From: Bacteroidota bacterium
GTDB taxonomy: Bacteria; Bacteroidota; Bacteroidia; UKL13-3
DNA length: 64,000 bases
NCBI GenBank assembly: GCA_947457395.1
Contig: CANGVA010000010.1
Location: forward strand, 31,154 to 95,153
Reading direction: 5' to 3'
The notes under the pieces are model-generated. The model was not told the DNA's origin. It ran no database searches and worked only from the letters and a program-made list of their open reading frames with translations. The translations under genes were made by a program, and so were the position numbers. How positions within the stretch are numbered: position 1 is the first letter of the stretch; every line of letters begins with the position of its first letter. Shown here in pieces: positions 19,245 to 27,339 of this stretch.

Positions 19245-19349
19245 TTATCTATGCATCTTGATTTATCTTAACGAAACAGGCGCCTCAGGAGTCTGACAAT
19301 CCTCCTTATACGATTTAAAACAGCATATTCCTGTATAATGAAACTTTCC

Positions 19350-19357
19350 TATATTTG
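19350..19357 (+). promoter_or_regulatory. -7 promoter box of ruvB
   Basis: TATATTTG, an exact TAnnTTTG match, separated by only four bases (ACCT) from the GTG start of ruvB, implying a leaderless transcript. No convincing -33 TTTG at the expected distance. Confidence 0.55.
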
Positions 19358-19361
19358 ACCT

Positions 19362-20384
19362 GTGCGAAACCCCAATTTAGATCCGGAAGAAGAAAACTTA
19401 TCCGGTACAGAAAAAGAACTGGAACGCGTGCTTAGGCCACGTACGTTTGATGATTTTACTGGCCAGGATAAAATCATAGAAAATCTAAAGGTATTTGTGC
19501 GCGCTGCAAGCCAACGTGAAGAAGCACTTGACCATGTGCTGCTGCATGGCCCTCCGGGCCTTGGTAAAACAACCCTTTCCTATATCATAGCACAAGAGCT
19601 CAATGCAAATATTAAAACTACCTCCGGCCCTGTGCTTGAGAAACCGGGAGATCTGGCAGGCCTGCTAACCAATCTTGAAAAAGGAGATGTGTTGTTTATT
19701 GACGAGATTCATCGCTTGAGTCCCGTTGTGGAAGAGTTTCTGTATTCAGCAATGGAAGATTATCGCATTGACATCATGATTGATTCCGGCCCCAATGCCA
19801 GAAGTATACAATTGGATATACATCCGTTTACCCTGATAGGCGCCACCACCCGCTCCGGCCTACTTACCTCACCCCTGCGCGCCCGCTTTGGTATAAATGC
19901 CCGATTGGAGTATTACGATAAGGCTTTGATGAAACAAATAATAAAAAGGTCGGCAATCATTATACAAACGCCTATTGAAGATGCTGCAGCAGAAGAAATT
20001 GCTCGTAGAAGTCGAGGCACACCTCGTATAGGTAATGCCCTGCTTCGCAGGACACGTGATTTTGCTCAGATTAAAGGTGATGGCACCATCACACTGGATG
20101 TAGCAAAATTTGCATTAAACGCACTGAATGTTGATGCGGAAGGCTTGGATGAAATGGATAACAAAATTCTTAAAACAATTATAGAGAAATTTAAAGGTGG
20201 GCCGGTTGGTATCAGTACCATAGCCACAGCAATTGGAGAAGAAGGTGGCACTATTGAAGAAGTTTACGAGCCATATCTGATTCAGGAAGGTTTTTTAACA
20301 CGCACACCTAGGGGGCGTGAAGTTACCGAGAAAGCATTTAAACATTTTGGCATATTGCCACATTACAAAACCCGCTTATTTTAA
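19362..20384 (+). CDS. ruvB: Holliday junction branch migration helicase RuvB
   Basis: AAA+ motor that drives Holliday-junction branch migration with RuvA. 340 aa, standard length. Begins [19 protein letters not shown] from a GTG at 19362. Walker A GPPGLGKT (63-70), Walker B DEIHRL (114-), sensor [12 protein letters not shown], arginine finger region PLRARFGI, and the C-terminal winged helix ending [14 protein letters not shown]. The following oxidoreductase gene starts 2 nt after its stop, so ruvB leads a transcription unit with two unrelated genes. Confidence 0.97.
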   Translation: MRNPNLDPEEENLSGTEKELERVLRPRTFDDFTGQDKIIENLKVFVRAASQREEALDHVLLHGPPGLGKTTLSYIIAQELNANIKTTSGPVLEKPGDLAGLLTNLEKGDVLFIDEIHRLSPVVEEFLYSAMEDYRIDIMIDSGPNARSIQLDIHPFTLIGATTRSGLLTSPLRARFGINARLEYYDKALMKQIIKRSAIIIQTPIEDAAAEEIARRSRGTPRIGNALLRRTRDFAQIKGDGTITLDVAKFALNALNVDAEGLDEMDNKILKTIIEKFKGGPVGISTIATAIGEEGGTIEEVYEPYLIQEGFLTRTPRGREVTEKAFKHFGILPHYKTRLF

Positions 20385-20386
20385 AG

Positions 20387-21328
20387 TTGAACAGGCGTAT
20401 TGCATTTATAGGTGCAGGCACCATCATTGAGATGTTTTATATTCCTCAGCTGAAAGGTATGGGATTCAGAAATATTTGGGTGTTTGATAGCAATAACGAG
20501 CGAACCCAATATCTTTGCAAAACGTACAAATTACATGCAGGCACATTTGAACAGTGCGCTGCAGCAGATGTTGTAATAGTGGGTATACCACCCGGTAAAA
20601 AATTTGAGTTATTGTATTCCCTAATCGCACCCGGGAAAACCATTATATGTGAAAAACCTTTTGTGCATCATGCAGGTGAAGCACAACAATTAATTAATAA
20701 AGCCACTTTAGCTGGTTGCACACTGCTGGTAGCTCATATTAGAAGACTTTTTGGTGGCATTCAACTGGCTCGCCAGCACTTGATGAACAAAAACTATGGC
20801 ACACTACTAAAGGCAGAAATTTTTGAAGGCAATCGTTTTAGCTATAAAACGCAATCAAATTATATTAGCACAAATCCTTTTGGAGGAGTTTTGCTTGATA
20901 CAGGATCACACGCACTGGATGCATTTCTGTTTGTAAGTAATATGACCTCGGTAAATGAGTTTCAACTTCGCATAATGCAATCAGACCATGATAAGAATGA
21001 GCCATCACATGAAGTTAAATATCGTTTTAAATTAAATGATACGGAGGTATTTATTCACCTTTCCCGATATGATGCACTTTCCAATAAAATGAACCTTTAC
21101 TTTGAAAAGGCTGTTATTGAAGTGCCACTGCTACTAAAACCATCTATACGCGTCACTCCTGTGCTTGGCCAACGTCAAGTTCTTACATCCGGCAAATGCC
21201 TGAATTATATGAGTGAGGCATTTCGATTACAGCTTTACTATATGTTATTTAAAAAAGATAAGCAGTTATTTGATGCACGCTCCTTTTTAAATTTATCAGG
21301 CATATTGCAACAATTATATAACGCATGA
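20387..21328 (+). CDS. Gfo/Idh/MocA-family oxidoreductase
   Basis: 313-residue NAD(P)-dependent sugar-type oxidoreductase. N-terminal Rossmann fold RIAFIGAGTIIEMFYIPQL, then the family motif CEKPFVHHAGEAQQLI (EKP), and the C-terminal domain with GGVLLDTGSHALDAF. Start is TTG at 20387, 2 nt behind ruvB; its end overlaps the ATG of the next gene by 4 nt. Adjacent epimerase, flippase and glycosyltransferase genes suggest a role in making a modified sugar for a surface glycan (inference). Confidence 0.87.
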   Translation: MNRRIAFIGAGTIIEMFYIPQLKGMGFRNIWVFDSNNERTQYLCKTYKLHAGTFEQCAAADVVIVGIPPGKKFELLYSLIAPGKTIICEKPFVHHAGEAQQLINKATLAGCTLLVAHIRRLFGGIQLARQHLMNKNYGTLLKAEIFEGNRFSYKTQSNYISTNPFGGVLLDTGSHALDAFLFVSNMTSVNEFQLRIMQSDHDKNEPSHEVKYRFKLNDTEVFIHLSRYDALSNKMNLYFEKAVIEVPLLLKPSIRVTPVLGQRQVLTSGKCLNYMSEAFRLQLYYMLFKKDKQLFDARSFLNLSGILQQLYNA

Positions 21329-22377
21329 AAAGTGTGGCAATTATAGGAGCAAACGGATATGTAGGTTCTTACCTAACCAAGGCACTTGCTGCACATTACC
21401 GTGTAACGGCATTGTTAAGAAGTAGAGATAGTTTATGCAGGCCTGCACATGGTGTGCAATACCAAACCATTGCAGAGCCATTACAGCACTTTGATATCAT
21501 TATCAATACCTCTTATGCATTACATAAGCACAAAAAAATATGTGCTATGCAAAACGATGATATGATTCAGCTGTTGCAACGTATTTCTCATGAACAAACC
21601 TTCATCGTTCATCTAAGTTCATTAGCTGTTTTCGGTTTTGGACTTGATTTGGAAGTGAGAGCAGAAGCTGTTCCAACAAGAAATGATTATGCCTATGTTT
21701 ATTCCAAAACCGATATGGAAAATAAATTGCTTGCCACTTTTGGCAGTGAACGTTTGGCTATTATCAGGCTTGGAAATGTTTGGGGTCCGGGTAATACTTC
21801 GTACACACAACCTGTAATCGACTCCCTGTTGTGGGGTTTGCCATTGATGCCGGAACAACCGGGAATGAGCAATCTTACACATATTCATAATATTGTTTCC
21901 TACATCAAGCATCTCTTAAGCAGCAATCAGCACCTTACCTTCCATCATCTGGCAGAGTGGAGCCATATGAATTGGCAGCAGGTTATTGAGGAAATGGCTG
22001 AAATTTTAGGTGCAACTCCTTGTGTATTGCAGCAGCAGCCATACTACCCCAGAACAATTAGTGAGGAATTAGATCATGCATTTAGCAAGTCAATTATAGA
22101 GGCAATAAAAACATTGCGAAACGGACGCTTTACCGCTGCGTATTTCCCGGAAGAGATAATTACTGCATTATTAAAACAGCTGGCACCATTAAAAAAACCT
22201 AAGGAGCCTCCTCAATCCGGTGCAGTTGCCATACCTGAAACATTCATTTGGGTATTAAACTGTAAGCAGTCTTTTACAAATGCTTGGGTTACAGGCTGGA
22301 TACCACCATTAAAGTGGAGTGATGCATTACCTGAGCTTAAAGAATGGATGAAGCAAAGCGGTTATATAATCAGCTAA
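21325..22377 (+). CDS. NAD-dependent epimerase/dehydratase family protein
   Basis: 350 aa extended short-chain dehydrogenase: SVAIIGANGYVGSYLTKAL glycine-rich Rossmann motif, VHLSSLAVFG catalytic Ser/Thr strand, YVYSK (Tyr-x3-Lys) and IIRLGNVWGPG. The C-terminal ~80 residues are less typical. It is coupled to the oxidoreductase by a 4-nt overlap, and its end overlaps the end of the convergent flippase by 8 nt. Likely a nucleotide-sugar modifying enzyme; the substrate is not evident. Confidence 0.85.
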   Translation: MKSVAIIGANGYVGSYLTKALAAHYRVTALLRSRDSLCRPAHGVQYQTIAEPLQHFDIIINTSYALHKHKKICAMQNDDMIQLLQRISHEQTFIVHLSSLAVFGFGLDLEVRAEAVPTRNDYAYVYSKTDMENKLLATFGSERLAIIRLGNVWGPGNTSYTQPVIDSLLWGLPLMPEQPGMSNLTHIHNIVSYIKHLLSSNQHLTFHHLAEWSHMNWQQVIEEMAEILGATPCVLQQQPYYPRTISEELDHAFSKSIIEAIKTLRNGRFTAAYFPEEIITALLKQLAPLKKPKEPPQSGAVAIPETFIWVLNCKQSFTNAWVTGWIPPLKWSDALPELKEWMKQSGYIIS

Positions 22378-23836
22378 AATAGTTTTGGATACGGTAATAA
22401 AAAACTGCAAATAACGATTTTCTGATAAGTCCCATTTTAAACGATAGTAGCAGATATAGCATAAACAAGCATATTCCTTTTGCCAATAGCAGCAGTAAAT
22501 TTCCATTAAAAAAAGACTGAGTCGCATAAATTAAAACCCATGCAAGCAGCAAGGATAAACATGGCTTAAGCAAAGGTAAATCATATTGAAGTCGCTTTTT
22601 AGTATACCATGCGCCTACGCAAACTGAGATTATCATCGTAGCAGATTTGGCAAGTGCAGCCCCTGTAAGACCAAACGCAGGTATGGCAAAAGTCATTCCT
22701 GTAATAAAAAGCAATGCGCAAACCGTATCCTGTATCAATAAAAAACGAGCCTTCCCTAATCCCGTATGCATATTCATAAAGACATAACCACAAATGCCAG
22801 GCACAAAGCCCAGCAACAAAAGCTTGGTATAATAAGCAGCTGCTGCGTACTTGGATGTATATAGAAACACCACAACAGTCTCAGCATGCATATAAATAAA
22901 AATACCGCAAAAAAATACCAGCCAGCTAAAGTGAATAAAAAAATCAGCAAACTTTACAGCTGCCTTCTCATGATCATGCTGTATGCCTGAGAAGTAATAT
23001 AACAAACCACTTGGTATGAGCTTTAGCGGCTCAGCAAATAATGATACCAGTGTAAATGCAATTACATAAATAGCTAACTGATCAAAGTTGAAATAATGTT
23101 TTATAAATGAAAGCTCAAAACGTTGCCAGAGTATGCCAGCCAGTATGGTTGAGATAGCAAAATATGCTGATGTCTTTATCCATCCGTTCATAGTTGGCAT
23201 CATCTGCAGTTGAGTTGCATTGTTATGCTTGTTAAGAACGCGTAGATATCTGAACGTATCATAAGCATAGCCTGATGCCAGCAATATATTGACAGTTACA
23301 AAACAGTATATATAAGATAATTGCTGAAGATAATTGATGCTAGTAAGCAAAAAAGTTAAAGCCAGACTACATGCAAACAGGTTTAGATAAAAGGCCTGCT
23401 TGTAACGGTAGGTAGCCTGCATCAACACGGAAGTAATGGCAAGTGCGATATTACTTACAGCCCATATAAACAAATGCCAGATTGGTATATAAATTACAAC
23501 CACCTGATAAATTATAATTAGGAATATGGCGTGAGTGAAGACAGATACTAAGCCGGTTATTAAAGCACGTTTAAGTAATGTATCAATTACAGACTTATTA
23601 CCGTTAATGATGGCAGAAGGCCAAAATTTACCAAGCATACCCGGCAAACCAAAGTTTAGCCCCATCCAGCTTAAACCTATTAGAAAAGAAAGAAACTGAA
23701 CCTCGCCAAATGCATGATTAGAAAGTTGGCGGGAGCTGATGATACCTACAATAAATACAAACAGATAGAACACAATTCTTGAAAGAAAATTAAGCAGGGT
23801 AATATTGGATAATTTTATTTCGTGTGTCTGATTCAT
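22370..23836 (-). CDS. Polysaccharide flippase (Wzx/MATE-like)
   Basis: 488 aa, 12-14 predicted membrane segments with little else, beginning KLSNITLLNFLSRIVFYLFVFIVGIISSRQLSNHAFGEVQFLS, a pattern typical of oligosaccharide (lipid-linked unit) flippases. It would move an undecaprenyl-linked glycan across the inner membrane. First gene downstream (minus strand) is not linked; the methyltransferase and glycosyltransferase upstream share the strand. An imperfect box TACATTTA lies about 20 nt before the ATG. Confidence 0.85.
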   Translation of the reverse strand: MNQTHEIKLSNITLLNFLSRIVFYLFVFIVGIISSRQLSNHAFGEVQFLSFLIGLSWMGLNFGLPGMLGKFWPSAIINGNKSVIDTLLKRALITGLVSVFTHAIFLIIIYQVVVIYIPIWHLFIWAVSNIALAITSVLMQATYRYKQAFYLNLFACSLALTFLLTSINYLQQLSYIYCFVTVNILLASGYAYDTFRYLRVLNKHNNATQLQMMPTMNGWIKTSAYFAISTILAGILWQRFELSFIKHYFNFDQLAIYVIAFTLVSLFAEPLKLIPSGLLYYFSGIQHDHEKAAVKFADFFIHFSWLVFFCGIFIYMHAETVVVFLYTSKYAAAAYYTKLLLLGFVPGICGYVFMNMHTGLGKARFLLIQDTVCALLFITGMTFAIPAFGLTGAALAKSATMIISVCVGAWYTKKRLQYDLPLLKPCLSLLLAWVLIYATQSFFNGNLLLLLAKGICLFMLYLLLSFKMGLIRKSLFAVFYYRIQNYFS

Positions 23837-23920
23837 TCGTTTTGATCAGTTGTAAATGTATAAATAATAGCAATAAATGATGAATTGAAGAAAAAAACAA
23901 AGGCGAAATTGTCAATCACT

Positions 23921-24559
23921 TCACTCCTTCTCTGCATATACATACTCAGCAAATCCCAGCAAATCCCAGAATACACCTCCGGGCAGGTAGCCCTTTTTTA
24001 AGGTCTCAGTAATAAGTGTAACAGGTAATGCCAAAATATACGGCCAATATCTGCGGGTACCCGATTTGATAATTTTAAAACCCTGTTTCTTTAGCAGATT
24101 TTCTATTTCTGCCACAGTATAAATGCGTACATGGGTATCATCATCATAAAAATTAAGCGTATCGCGCATGCTTGGCAGCTTGGTGCTGCGCTGCCCAGGA
24201 TATTCAATATAAATGCAACCTCCCTTTTTTAGTTTGGTGCAAAGACCTTCTATTACCTTATCGCCATTGTGCAAATGTTCAATCACGTGTGACATCATCA
24301 CCACATCAAAAAAATTATTGGGTATGGTATCAAATTGTAATTGTGTTAAATCCATTTCATAATAGGCCTTCATCAGTTTCATATCTTCATCGCTGTTGCG
24401 ATAATTTGTCCGATCGATGCCATAATATTTTACCCTTGGAAAAAACATAGCTGTTTTATGAGGAGAACCGCTACCAGACCCTACGTCAAGATAATTGAAG
24501 GCATTAGATTGAAGTCTGTTATAAAAGAAACGAAATCTGGGTGGCAATGGTTTAAACAT
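23921..24559 (-). CDS. Class I SAM-dependent methyltransferase
   Basis: 212 aa. SAM-binding motif I YLDVGSGSGSPHKT, motif II acidic end in YYGIDRTNY, and FFDVVMMSHVIEHLHNGDKVIEGL followed by LKKGGCIYIEYPGQRS, the usual post-I to motif III course. C-terminal hydrophobic patch PYILALPVTLITETL may contact the membrane. Given its place between a flippase and a glycosyltransferase it probably methylates a sugar or glycan end (inference). It lies 18 nt after the glycosyltransferase stop. Confidence 0.87.
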   Translation of the reverse strand: MFKPLPPRFRFFYNRLQSNAFNYLDVGSGSGSPHKTAMFFPRVKYYGIDRTNYRNSDEDMKLMKAYYEMDLTQLQFDTIPNNFFDVVMMSHVIEHLHNGDKVIEGLCTKLKKGGCIYIEYPGQRSTKLPSMRDTLNFYDDDTHVRIYTVAEIENLLKKQGFKIIKSGTRRYWPYILALPVTLITETLKKGYLPGGVFWDLLGFAEYVYAEKE

Positions 24560-24577
24560 ATCACAAATGAAAGCGTT

Positions 24578-25390
24578 TTATGATGTTTTAGCAACTCGTC
24601 CCCTGAATCTGATTTTGCGGTATTGTTTAAATAGGCTCGTTTCCTGAAATGTTCTGATAAATTTAACCTTAAGCCAAATAAGCGGATACATGAGCCTGAT
24701 GCGCATGCTGACCAAAGCAGGAAAATGAACAGCTGCAAAACGCATATACTCTTTATATCCCGGCATCCTTTTGTGATATGAGGTACCCTGCACATCATAA
24801 AATGACACGATACGTGGAATAAACATTGCTTTATCAGCGTATAGTTTAAAAAAACGCACAAACCATTCGGTATCAGCAGCCAGTTTATAGGAAATATTGT
24901 ATACGCCAATTTTATCAAAGGCTTTTTTGCGGGTAAATGTTGCCTGATGACAAATGGGGTAACGGGTATAAAAATCGATTAACTTAACTTGCCTCCCATT
25001 GATATAATTTACACCTGTTGGCTCATTGATTGTTTCAACCTGCGCATATACAAATTCTACATTCGATAAATCTTTGCTGAAAATATCTTGCAGCACGTTG
25101 TCGTCATAGAACCGATCGCCAACATTTAAAAAGTATATCCACTCCCCTTTTGCTGCCATGATGCCTTTATTCATGGCATCGTAAATACCTTTATCAGGCT
25201 CACTGATGAGGGTACTGATATGGGCTGAAAATTGCCGGGCTACCTGCAGCGTTTGGTCTGTTGAACCTCCGTCAACAATAATTAACTCAATGTTTTTATA
25301 GGTTTGACGAATGGCAGACTGCAGCGTTTCGGCAATAAGCTGCTCACCATTGTATACTACTGTAATTAAACTAACTAAAGGTTGCTGCAT
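24578..25390 (-). CDS. Family 2 glycosyltransferase
   Basis: 270 aa GT-A transferase: PLVSLITVVYNGEQLIAETL, IELIIVDGGSTDQTLQ, EPDKGIYDAMNKGIMAAKGEWIYFLNVGD (donor/metal region), then CHQATFTRKKAF. This subgroup (WcaA-like) is often cytoplasmic and adds one sugar. Start: the ATG at 25390 overlaps the stop of the upstream small lipoprotein gene as TAATG and gives MQQPLVSLITV, the family-typical beginning; an in-frame ATG at 25408 would add six residues but lies inside that gene. Confidence 0.88.
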   Translation of the reverse strand: MQQPLVSLITVVYNGEQLIAETLQSAIRQTYKNIELIIVDGGSTDQTLQVARQFSAHISTLISEPDKGIYDAMNKGIMAAKGEWIYFLNVGDRFYDDNVLQDIFSKDLSNVEFVYAQVETINEPTGVNYINGRQVKLIDFYTRYPICHQATFTRKKAFDKIGVYNISYKLAADTEWFVRFFKLYADKAMFIPRIVSFYDVQGTSYHKRMPGYKEYMRFAAVHFPALVSMRIRLMYPLIWLKVKFIRTFQETSLFKQYRKIRFRGRVAKTS

Positions 25391-25515
25391 TAAAATCCGT
25401 TGGGACAATTACACTTTTTGCCTTTGGAAGAAGGCCTACTGCTGCTGCAGGAGGTATGAGATAACACTGCCATCAAGGCTAGACCAATTAAAAATATGAA
25501 TGTTAACTTTTTCAA
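25390..25515 (-). CDS. Small lipoprotein, 41 residues
   Basis: TTG start at 25515 giving MKKLTFIFLIGLALMAVLSH, a signal peptide with lipobox HTSC (Cys23), and a mature chain of only 19 residues, SSSRPSSKGKKCNCPNGF, with a CxC pair. Tiny lipoproteins ending in a similar Lys-rich CxCP tail are common in Bacteroidota; function unknown. A longer frame to 25572 would run through the -7 box and is rejected. TAATTTTG (25528-25521) ends five bases before the TTG. The stop overlaps the glycosyltransferase ATG. Confidence 0.72.
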   Translation of the reverse strand: MKKLTFIFLIGLALMAVLSHTSCSSSRPSSKGKKCNCPNGF

Positions 25516-25520
25516 TACGA

Positions 25521-25528
25521 CAAAATTA
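25521..25528 (-). promoter_or_regulatory. -7 promoter box of the small lipoprotein gene
   Basis: Minus-strand TAATTTTG, exact TAnnTTTG, five bases (TCGTA) ahead of the TTG start. It would serve the lipoprotein-glycosyltransferase-methyltransferase series and faces the divergent DedA gene, whose own box-like TAAACTTG (25540-25547, plus) lies 12 nt away. Confidence 0.5.
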
Positions 25529-25554
25529 GGCTTTTTGCTTAAACTTGTGCCACT

Positions 25555-26217
25555 ATGATGGAATTCATTCATTTTTTAATTGATTTGCTTACGCATACCA
25601 AAGAAGTACTGCTCCAACTGTTTCAGCAATACGGAACGCTCATTTATGCCATTTTATTTTTAATTATTTTTATTGAAACCGGGCTGGTTGTTTTCCCTCT
25701 GCTTCCCGGAGACTCTTTGCTTTTTACAGCTGGTTTACTTTGCGCACAGCCTGGAGGCTTAAACATTTGGGTATTGATTCCTTTGCTTACGTTTGCTGCC
25801 ATTCTGGGAGATAATATCAACTACTTTGTAGGTAAATTTTTCAGTGCCCATGTGTTATCATGGAAACTGGGAGGTAAAACCCTGGTGAAAAAAGAGTGGC
25901 TTGATAAAACCCATGCATTTTTTGAAAAGAATGGTACCAAAACCATTATTCTTGCCCGATTTGTTCCCATTGTACGCACCATTACACCATTTGTATCCGG
26001 CCTTGGCCGCATGAATTACAAGGTGTTTTTACCTTATGATATTTTGGGAGGCATTATTTGGGTAGGAGGCGTTTCATTGCTGGGTTATTTTTTGGGCCAA
26101 ATACCTTTTGTAGAAAAAAACCTGGAGAAGTTTATTCTGGGTATTGTGTTTCTTTCAATTTTGCCCATCATTATTGAGTTTATTCGTAGCCGTGTTGCTA
26201 AATACAATACGCAATAG
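25555..26217 (+). CDS. DedA family membrane protein
   Basis: 220 aa DedA/VTT-domain protein; family members act as undecaprenyl-phosphate or phospholipid scramblases/flippases. Signature regions are FIETGLVVFPLLPGDSLLF (membrane-embedded with E and D), GDNINYFVGKFF, and ILARFVPIVRTITPFVSGLGRM with the conserved R-P-R-T-P pattern. Start ATG 25555 (or 25558). Divergent from the small lipoprotein; the next gene starts inside its 3' end. The proximity to a flippase-glycosyltransferase locus fits undecaprenyl-phosphate recycling (inference). Confidence 0.93.
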   Translation: MMEFIHFLIDLLTHTKEVLLQLFQQYGTLIYAILFLIIFIETGLVVFPLLPGDSLLFTAGLLCAQPGGLNIWVLIPLLTFAAILGDNINYFVGKFFSAHVLSWKLGGKTLVKKEWLDKTHAFFEKNGTKTIILARFVPIVRTITPFVSGLGRMNYKVFLPYDILGGIIWVGGVSLLGYFLGQIPFVEKNLEKFILGIVFLSILPIIIEFIRSRVAKYNTQ

Positions 26218-26944
26218 TTTATTGCTTTGTTTGCTATTGGCCTTGCAGGTTAGGGCAGAAACCATCAGTGGTAACTGCCAGATTTTGCTGCAACCTTTTG
26301 GAGATGAATTGTTTTCTTTGGGGCCGGGTACCAGCGTTGATTGCAGCCCTGCCAGTAAAGGATGGTGTTATATTTATGCTAGGGTATGGGTAGAAAGAAA
26401 GATGGTGTATGCTGGTGAACAGCTGCAGGCAAATGCCCGTTTGAGAGACAATAAAGGTAAACTAATAGGTAGAAGTAAGATTACTTTTACTCCCAACCAA
26501 ACACTTGCCGAAAATGATACGGCATATTTGCTCGAATTAAGCGGTTATGTAGAGGCATCATGTATTGAAGATACGAGTGTGGTTGAACACGATCTGGAAA
26601 CCTTGTTTGGTAGCATGGATACCTTGCCAGACCTTGCTCAAATTGATTTGCACCTGAAACGCTTTGAATATGAAAATTGGATAACTGCCAATGGCTTTAC
26701 CTCTTACCTTTTACCTGATAAATCCTTTGGTCCAAATCCGGCAGGTATACGCACAGCCATCATTTGTGAAAACAACAAAATTATTGCCATCATACATGGA
26801 AGAAAATTAACTCTAAGAAAGTATGAGGCACATGTGCAGGAACCAAACTTTGGAACTTTTTTTCTTAAAGCCGGCAAAGAGGCATATAAAAAGCGATATC
26901 AGCAAACGTTTCAGGAGGCTATTGAAAAAGCAGCCAATCGATAG
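26192..26944 (+). CDS. Secreted protein of unknown function
   Basis: The frame is open from 26144, but that part overlaps dedA. GTG at 26192 or TTG at 26195 gives a good signal peptide (LLNTIRNSLLLCLLLALQVRA) and is preferred, leaving a 26-nt overlap with dedA. About 250 aa. The mature chain contains paired Cys (GNCQ, VDCS, GWCY, ASCIED) that could form disulfides. I do not recognise the family. The coupling to dedA suggests an envelope role. Confidence 0.65.
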   Translation: MLLNTIRNSLLLCLLLALQVRAETISGNCQILLQPFGDELFSLGPGTSVDCSPASKGWCYIYARVWVERKMVYAGEQLQANARLRDNKGKLIGRSKITFTPNQTLAENDTAYLLELSGYVEASCIEDTSVVEHDLETLFGSMDTLPDLAQIDLHLKRFEYENWITANGFTSYLLPDKSFGPNPAGIRTAIICENNKIIAIIHGRKLTLRKYEAHVQEPNFGTFFLKAGKEAYKKRYQQTFQEAIEKAANR

Positions 26945-27008
26945 GAATAAGCGCAGAACTTTTTTCTAACACCTGACCTTCATCATGTTTCCCTACTCAT
27001 AGCCATAT

Positions 27009-27016
27009 TAGGTTTG
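27009..27016 (+). promoter_or_regulatory. -7 promoter box of the phasin-like/UbiB operon
   Basis: TAGGTTTG, an exact TAnnTTTG match, 14 bases before the ATG at 27031, predicting a leader of about 7-10 nt. Confidence 0.45.
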
Positions 27017-27030
27017 CAGAAAAAACAAGG

Positions 27031-27339
27031 ATGGACGAACGTTTGAAGAGTATGCTGTATCTGGCCGTTGGCCTTGCATCTACCAGTGCCAAAGCCAAAC
27101 AATTACTGGAAAAGATGAATGTAGAAGGTAAACTAACGGAGGAAGAAGGTAGACGGATAATAGATGAATTGTTTCAAAGTGGGAAAACCAGCGCAGATGA
27201 GTTAAAAGAACGGGTTAAAGAATACACGACCGAAATGCTGAATGAATTAAAAACTCCCTCGCAAAAGGCATTTGATGATTTGGAAAAAAGGGTAACACAA
27301 CTTGAAGCCCAACTAAACAGCAACAAAAATGAAATTTAA
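27031..27339 (+). CDS. Phasin-like helical protein
   Basis: 102 aa, almost entirely helical and charged: a short hydrophobic start (SMLYLAVGLASTSAKAKQLL), then GKLTEEEGRRIIDELFQSG and a coiled coil ending LEKRVTQLEAQLNSN. It resembles the small phasin / polyhydroxyalkanoate granule-associated proteins, although no PHA synthase is in the window. Its stop overlaps the start of the UbiB-like kinase by 11 nt, so the two are coupled. The same pairing of phasin-like protein and UbiB suggests a membrane- or granule-surface role (inference). Confidence 0.7.
   Translation: MDERLKSMLYLAVGLASTSAKAKQLLEKMNVEGKLTEEEGRRIIDELFQSGKTSADELKERVKEYTTEMLNELKTPSQKAFDDLEKRVTQLEAQLNSNKNEI

Noticed and set aside
19285..19310. 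Terminator after the first PKD protein
   Set aside because: Only a 5-bp stem (AGGAG/CTCCT) and no proper T run, so not called.
26144..26191. Longer form of the secreted unknown protein
   Set aside because: It would overlap dedA by 74 nt and put a second hydrophobic segment before the signal peptide.
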